From Aurifilum marmelostoma (lineage: Eukaryota > Ascomycota > Sordariomycetes > Diaporthales > Cryphonectriaceae): DNA of 64,000 nucleotides. Shown here in pieces: positions 57,883 through 64,000 of the stretch (position 1 is the stretch's first letter; each line of letters starts with the position of its first letter). The stretch is taken from the NCBI GenBank assembly GCA_027559495.1, contig JAMXSV010000029.1:62001-126000 (forward strand). Direction: 5' to 3'. The position numbers and the translations under genes are program-made. The notes below the pieces were generated by a model that saw only the letters and a list, made by a program, of their open reading frames with translations, was not told the DNA's origin and did not search any database.

Positions 57883-57897
57883 CTCGGCCATACCAGC

Positions 57898-58370
57898 CTG
57901 AATATGATTGGTTCGATTTTGAAAAATCAAATGACTTATATAGGTCGCACACCTTCTGGGTGATTATGACTGTATTCTTTCTTAAACCCCCCCCAACCTG
58001 TCTGTGCCTACTTCTTCTCTGAATTTAATCTTTTCGTCTCTTTTCTTTTCTTTTTTTTTGTTTTGAGTATGTAACTGTCGAAATTGACTTGCAATGTCAT
58101 GCGTTCGCAACCTTCAGAGTACGGCGATGCTGGTGAGGATGTATTGAGAGCATCACTGTCCCGAGTCCCGTTGCCAGTCTTACGTTCGTCTTTTGTACGC
58201 TCGGTGGCTTATATATATAGGGGATATCACTCAATTAATTGGAATTAAAATGTATATTCGGTACGTGAATCGTTCTGATGCCTTGTTTCTCTCGGCCTGT
58301 TTGTATCTCATAACCGCACGTAGAATATTAAAAAAAAAAAAGACAAACTCCCGACAACCAGAGAAGAAGC
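57898..58370. other. Intergenic between tRNA-Leu and F-box gene
   Basis: 5' flank of the tRNA gene and 3' flank of the F-box gene. It is AT-richer than its surroundings, with several T runs. No gene is seen. Confidence 0.45.
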
Positions 58371-60376
58371 CTAGTCGTCGGGGTAGAACTCCTTGACGTT
58401 CGACACGAAAGTGCATGTCTTCGCGTCAAACCTCTTGAAGAACTTGCCGGCATCCTCCATTAAAGCCTCGGGGATCAGCCTGGGGTCATGGATGATCTGA
58501 ATAGCATCCTGCGCGACGACAGACCGATCGTGCTTGTGCGTCCTGAGTACAAGGATGCTGTCAGCTTGGCGATTCCTAGAGTTTGTCTCACCTGCTCGGG
58601 AACAATGGTAGTAACTCACAAACACGTGTAAAAGACCTTCTTCCTGAGTCTTGTCCCTATCGTGTCACTGTCGGTACCGGAATCCGACATCTCATCCATC
58701 AGATCCTCCATGGCCAGGCTGGGCGCCCCAGGAAGCGACGACGTCCCCCTCTCACCCCAACCGTTGATGATCGCGATGTACGCATACCGTTTGTGCCTGA
58801 AGACCTGCCCCACGGAGTACCATACGGTCTGCTTGATCTCCTGTGTGTACCGCCTGTTGACTGTCGGCGCCCTGTTGTCCGCGTTGCGTATCAGGCGCAG
58901 GACCTCGGGCACGTTCTCGAGCGTGAACCTGTGCCGAGGCTGCACTGTGTTCGTGTGGATCTTGTACAGCGGCGTGATGTACGCCTCGACCAGCCAGGAG
59001 TCCTCGGGAAAGCAGTGCGTGACGTAGTGCAGGAAAGGGTCCAGCGAGCTGTCCCACTGGAAGTTGCTCACGGGCGTCATCAGGAGGTTCGCCCAGTAGG
59101 AAGCATACACCGAGCTCTCCACGGTGTGCCTGGAAGGGGTCCGGTCGGCCCGGAGGACCGCCAGGTGATCGACCGAGAGGTGCTCCTGTCTCCGGTGGAG
59201 AAAGTCGTGGAACGTCATCTTCATATTGCGTCCTACCCGCTGCACGAGCACCGGGACCGGTGCAGGGACAAGGAAAGCCTCCTCCCCATGCAGCCAGTCG
59301 AACTCGACGAGCCGGGAGCGGAGGTCCTGCAGATGAACCTCCTCGCCTGAGCCATACGGGTCGAGGAACATCTTGTCGGTATCCGTCGTGGGAGGTTCGA
59401 TCTGCTTCCCGTCTAGGTCTTGCCCTAGGGGGGCCATGATCATGGCATGAACATGGCTCGGAAACGCACAACAGGCAGCGCGCAGGCCAGCTCGCTCCGC
59501 CAGACACGTATAGATGGCACACGATATTAAGGGAAGAGAAGGATGATTCTCGTCCCGCAGCGCGTGCCCGATCAGACAATTCCGCAGGCAGCGGTAGTTC
59601 TCCCCCGGGTTGTCCATGCCCGTCAGATTTCTTTCCCTCGTCCACTTCAGCAGGGCCAGTGCCTTGTCGCGTGTGGACAACTCCTCGAAGCCCTCCTGCG
59701 CCTCAAGAAACTCTGCAGCTAGCTTGTCGAGTAACGCGCACGTGTCGTCGATGTCGCCGTCGTCATCGCGAGCAAAGAACATGTCGAAGGCGGCCAGCGC
59801 ACGGTCGAGTCCAAAGGGCGTCAGAGGCGTGCGCTGGTAGTTGAACCATTCGTGGACAGCGACGCCTCGATGTATACTGGACAGTGCCGTGTTGGCGATG
59901 TATCTGTGGGCAATCAGCGGCAGGGCCTCGAGGGGGAGCAGAAGAAATGGACACTCGTACCGCCTGGCAAGGACATCCTCCGCGGTGTCAGGCGTCTGTG
60001 CCTGCTCCTGGAGAAAGTCTTTCGCATCGTACCCTAACCGACATATCTTTCCAATCTTCCCCATTCGACCAACCTTTGAGGCTATTGCCTGGTTGACCAG
60101 CCGCGCGACGAAGTCATTGCGGTCCTTGCGCAGTCTCCAGAGACCCCTCCAGTCCGTCTCTGACGCCCTCGACTGAAGCTTCTCGGCCAGGCGGTGCGCA
60201 GCATGCCAGTAGCGGAAGCAGGTCTGGCAGTAGTGCCTCCATAGCAAAGGCTCGAACGAAAGGCGCCTGAACCGTTTCGAGACCAGCGGCACCTGGTAGT
60301 AGGCCTCGCTCGGAGGAACGTACTGGAGGATCTGCCGGATGATTTCGTCGGGGACGTTGTCTAGGCTAGTAGTCAT
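58371..60376 (-). CDS. FBXO21-like F-box protein with YccV/HDM domain
   Basis: Substrate-recognition subunit type for SCF ubiquitin ligases. Two exons, 58620-60376 and 58371-58557. The GTGAGT donor and GACAG acceptor join KVFYTCF to ILVLRTHKH; 647 residues. The F-box is at the N-terminus (LDNVPDEIIRQILQYVPPSEAY, residues 5-45). The middle (about 200-330) matches the transglutaminase-like SirB1 region of FBXO21 (NPGENYRCLRNCLIG, SLPLISCAIYTCLAERAGL, FPSHVHAM). The C-terminal about 120 residues form the hemimethylated-DNA-binding YccV-like fold (YSVGQVFRHKRYAYIAIINGW, VVAQDAIQII). ATG 60376 is the only ATG before the F-box; the frame stays open upstream without another ATG. Divergent from the ThrRS gene. 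Confidence 0.9.
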
Positions 60377-61656
60377 CGTGATTCCTGGCGAGGGCAACGG
60401 ACCGGTTCGTCTGGGACTGGAAGAGGCTGCAGTCAGGAAGATGGCACAAGCTCCCTTGAGAAGCACGACTTGTTCAAAGGCCCCGGGGGGGGGGACGGGC
60501 GGCGGTGATGTTCTGGAGAGCTCGTGTTGTTTGATTGCGGCGCGTGGAAATTACTGGGTTCGTGAGAAGCACCCCGGGAGAACTTTCAGGTTATTGCGTC
60601 AGCGGCCCCGAGATGAATGCAGCTCTGCGGCTAGGCACAGTCGAGGGGGCATGGACCACCTGTAACCCCCGCACTCAACCCGCTAAAATTCGGGTCATTC
60701 ACTGCTGATCAGGTACGAAGGGCCTATAGACCAAATACACATGGGAGCTGAGGTTTTGTCTCTTATAGCCGTCATAGATAGGGAGTCGAGATTACAGGAC
60801 CTAGCTCTAGTAGCATCCCTTGGATAATTCATTTCTTCCCTAATTCAGTCTTGTATATGTCAAACATGTCTGATTTGGATGTGTCTGCTCTGGGTTGCGT
60901 GGGCAGGAAGCTATAATATGCTGCTGCTGCTCGTCTCGTGAGAACCTGCACTACACACACGATGCTGTCATCCTGTTTTGATGGTGCATTGCTCCCAGGT
61001 CTTAAGCAGGGCTCCCTGTCAGTGCCTTGATATGGACTCGCAGTCAAGATACCACTCCGCTACAGTGGGCGTCAGTAGAGAGAGATAGTGAAGGAATTGA
61101 GGAGCAGTAGTGAAATACGGCCCAGAGGATGACCATTCCTGGTACTTATCCAAACTCATTAATTTCAGACTCTCTCCCCTCTCCTCTTCTTCTTTACTGT
61201 TTGCTTCTGGCCAGCAGACTTTGTTTACTGGCAGGGACTTTGATCCAATTACCGTGTGCCAGATTAATGATACAGATTCAGAATGAACGGAAAGTATATA
61301 ACGATAATATACCAGGTAAGTTGGGGAACAACACTTGGTGGCCCACGTCTGGGGACCGCAGATGTGGAGACCCTGAACCATGCCGGCAGTTTTGGAGGGG
61401 TGAGTGCGAGGTCTAGCGCGGGGCAGTACCTTTAATCCTGCAATTGGAGGCCACGATTTTCGAGACACCAATTCAGCAGTGGCTCGGGCAATCTGCCACA
61501 CACACATACGAACACCCACCCCTCGATTCCCATTCTGTGACTCACCGGCACCATCAGCCCACCACCCGCCTCAAAAGCCTTGGTGGAGCTCCTTGACACC
61601 TCTCCTTGCTCATTTTCAGTTCTCCCTTTACATATTCACCCCAGGTTCAAGCAAAT
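60377..61656. promoter_or_regulatory. Divergent promoter region of F-box and ThrRS genes
   Basis: 1.28 kb between divergently read genes. CT-rich sequence at about 61585-61635 precedes the ThrRS start. Nothing else is recognised; a tRNA-like D-arm near 61050 was rejected. Confidence 0.5.
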
Positions 61657-64000
61657 ATGGCGGACGCAGCAGCACCACCACCAGCAGCAAAGCCCCAGAA
61701 GGCCAAGAAGGAGAAGAAGGCCGCTCCCAAGGCCGAGGACGCGGGGCCTCTCGAGATGCAGCCTCCTCCCTCCTTCCTGCAGGACCGCCTCGACCTGTTC
61801 GACCGCCTGAAAGCCAAGCAGGACGAGGAGAATGCCAAGAAGCCCCGCGAGCCTATCCAGATCACCATGCCCGACGGGGCTGTCAAGGAGGGCACCTCGT
61901 GGGAGACGACACCCGGCGAGATCGCGCTCGCCATCTCCAAGTCCCTGTACAAGAAGACGGTGGTGGCGAGGCTGGACGGGGACGATGAGAAGCTGTGGGA
62001 CCTGGACAGGCCTCTCGAGGCGAGCTGCAAGCTGGAGCTTCTGGACTTCAACGACCCCAAGGGCAAGATGGTGTTCTGGCACAGTTCCGCACACGTCTTG
62101 GGCGAGGCCTGCGAGCGCCGCTTCGGCTGCTCCCTGTGCATTGGAGTAAGCTAGCTACCTGCACCATACTCTGGAGGGCTATGTACTGGACTCCGACAGG
62201 TCACTGACCAAAACTCTTGCAGCCTCCTATCGACTCCGGATTCTACTACGAGATGGCCCTTCCCGACGGTGCAGCTGTCCAGGAGACGGACTGGAAGCCC
62301 CCTCGAGACGATCGTCTCCAAGGTCGCTAAAGAGAAGCAGAAGTTTGAGCGCCTGGTCATGACCAAGGAGGAGCTGCTCGACATGTTCAAGTACAACAAG
62401 TACAAGGTAAGGAGCTGATGGTGGTCAAGGGAGGGGAGGGGTGGTTCCAATCCGCACGCGTCTGCTGACTGGTGATGTTGTAGCAACACATTATTAAGGA
62501 CAAGATTCCCGACGGGACCTCCACCACCGTGTACCGTAACGGCCCGCTAATTGATCTCTGCCGAGGACCTCACGTGCCCGACACCGGACGGATAGAAGCC
62601 TTCTCCATCCTCAAGAACTCGGCCAGTTACTTCTTGGGCAACCAAGAGAACGACTCTCTTCAGCGTGTCTACGGTGTCAGTTTCCCCGACAAGAAGCTGA
62701 TGGCAGAGCACAAAAAGATGCTTGAAGAGGCTGCGAAGCGGGATCATCGCAAGATCGGAAAGGACCAAGAGCTGTTCTTCTTCGACCCCGTTAGTCCTGG
62801 AGCAGCCTTCTGGCTGCCCCACGGTGCCCGTATCTACGGCAGCATCCAGGCGTACCTGAAGAAGGAGTACCGCAAGAGAGGCTATGAGGAAGTCATCACC
62901 CCCAACATGTTCAACGCGGAGCTGTGGAAGCAGTCGGGGCACTGGCAGCATTACAAGGATGACATGTTCATCCAGAAGATCGATGATGTGGACTTTGGTC
63001 TCAAGCCTATGAACTGCCCCTCCCACTTTGTCATGTTTGGCCACCGGGAACGCTCTCACCGAGAACTGCCCCTGCGCTTGGCAGATTTTGGTGTGCTGCA
63101 TCGAAACGAGGCCTCCGGTGCGCTGTCAGGACTGACCCGCGTGCGAAGGTTTCAGCAGGATGACGCACACATCTTCTGCCGTCAAGGCCAGATCAAGCAG
63201 GAGATGGACAACATCTTCGAATTCCTGCAGGAGTTCTACAGGATCCTGGGCCTCAAGTTTAAGTTGCATCTATCTACGAGACCTGAAGGCTTCATGGGCG
63301 AGATAGAGACATGGGATAAGGCAGAGGCATCGCTAAAGGAATCTCTGGACGAGTTCACCAAGAAGAATGACATGAAGTGGGAGCTGAATCCCGGCGACGG
63401 CGCCTTCTACGGCCCCAAGATCGACATCAAGGTCGTGGACAGTCTGAACCGTGAATGGCAGTGTGCTACCGCTCAGCTGGACTTTGTACAGCCCGAAAAC
63501 TTCTCCCTCGAGTACATGACCCCCGAGGGTGCACAGGCCAAGGCTCTGGAGAAGCAGGAGAAGGACGCGGCAGCGGCCAAGGCCGACCCGACGCCTGTCG
63601 CCGCCGAACCCTCCACGGCGAAGGACGCCCCGCGTGCGACTAAGAAGCCTCTGACCACAGGCTGCGCCAGGCCAGTCGTCATCCACCGCGCCATGGCCGG
63701 CTCCATCGAGCGATTCACAGGCATCCTGTGCGAGCATTTCGGCGGCAAGTGGCCCTTCTGGCTCAGCCCCAGACAGATCATGGTGATCCCCGTCGGAAAG
63801 GGCTTCTATGACTACGCGGAGGAGGTCAAGAGGATCTTCTGGGCCGAGGATATGTGGATCGATGTGGACTTTTCGGGCGAGACGCTGCCCAAGAAGATCA
63901 GGAGGGCACAGTTGGCGCAGTACAACTTTGTGTTTGGTAAGCTGACAACACCCCCCCCCCCCCCAAAAAGTTCACCATTTCCAACATACGTACTAATATG
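61657..64000 (+). CDS. THS1: Threonyl-tRNA synthetase, cytosolic (3' end outside window), frame-broken
   Basis: Class II synthetase charging tRNA-Thr, possibly also for mitochondria. Exons: 61657-62145, 62223-62406, 62484-63936, then an intron (donor GTAAGC) runs past the window; at least 708 residues are visible. Order: Lys/Ala-rich N-terminal extension, TGS domain (about 65-125), editing domain (HSSAHVLGEACERRFG; LCRGPHV), then the catalytic core: PNMF, zinc-site MNCPSH, motif 2 (GVLHRNEASGALSGLTRVRRFQQDDAHIF) and motif 3 (VIHRAMAGSIERF). Exon 2 breaks in frame at a run of five C near 62301-62305. With four C it reads TDWKPLETIVSKVAKEKQ. An insert of about 35 Ala/Lys-rich residues follows EYMTPEG, before motif 3. 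Confidence 0.92.
63951..63964. repeat. C14 homopolymer in a ThrRS intron
   Basis: Fourteen C in a row, shortly after the donor of the last visible ThrRS intron. One of many C/G runs of ten or more in the window. Confidence 0.9.

Larger units (their letters stand above)
57712..57897 (-). tRNA. tRNA-Leu (anticodon UAA) with two introns, one mRNA-like
   Basis: Reading leftwards, GCTGGTA (57897-57891) pairs over seven positions with TGCCAGC (57719-57713), one of them G-U, with discriminator A at 57712. D-stem GCC/GGC, anticodon stem GCAGA/TCTGC, long variable arm ATCC-GAAA-GGAT, and T-arm GTGCG-TTCGAAC-CGCAC are all perfect. The anticodon TAA is at 57792-57790. Two stretches interrupt the 84-nt mature form: a canonical-position intron after base 37 (57758-57788, 31 nt) and a 71-nt insert in the D-loop (57812-57882) with spliceosomal signals. 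The insert splits the A box, while the B box (GTTCGAAC) is intact. It may be functional with two splicing machineries, or a recent pseudogene. The perfect stems argue for function. Confidence 0.85.

Noticed and set aside
61029..61080. tRNA-like D-arm (TAGCGGAGTGGTA) on the minus strand
   Set aside because: No T-arm or B box follows within tRNA distance and no acceptor stem can be paired.

Overview
This is nuclear DNA of a filamentous ascomycete (Pezizomycotina, most likely a Sordariomycete). The evidence is short GT-AG introns of 60-145 nt with CTAAC/CTAAT-type branch points, GC-rich coding sequence between long CT-rich gene-free stretches, an NRPS-like carboxylic-acid reductase relic, and ascomycete versions of Pom152, Whi5, Skn7 and Dal5-type transporters. 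Exons were assembled by hand from splice signals, reading-frame continuity and family similarity. No database search was possible.

Left part (1-18.9 kb): a 58-residue putative secreted protein (-), the mitochondrial pyruvate carrier subunit Mpc1 (-), a decayed NRPS-like A-T-R gene (+), an RWD/DUF1115 protein (-), a CorA-like membrane protein (-) and the nuclear-pore ring protein Pom152 (-). Middle part (18.9-42.8 kb): a UCH37-like deubiquitinase (+), a Whi5-like G1/S repressor (-), a zinc metalloproteinase with a jacalin-like tail (-), a nearly 7 kb gene-free stretch, an allantoate-permease-family MFS transporter (+), phosphatidylserine synthase (+) and eIF2B epsilon (-). Right part (42.8-64 kb): about 6 kb without a recognisable gene, the Skn7/Prr1 HSF-type response regulator (-), another 7 kb gene-poor stretch holding one unusual tRNA-Leu gene (-), an FBXO21-like F-box protein (-) and threonyl-tRNA synthetase (+), which runs off the window.

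These are mostly unrelated housekeeping genes and they form no pathway cluster. The most unusual element is tRNA-Leu(UAA) at 57712-57897. Besides the usual 31-nt intron next to the anticodon, its D-loop is split by 71 nt that look like an mRNA-type spliceosomal intron (GTACGT donor, GCTAAC branch site, CAG acceptor). Removing both introns restores an 84-nt canonical tRNA. Also notable are three conserved genes (RWD protein, phosphatidylserine synthase, ThrRS) each broken by a length change in a C run, which looks like a base-calling artefact, and an NRPS-like pseudogene whose stops all fit C:G to T:A changes.
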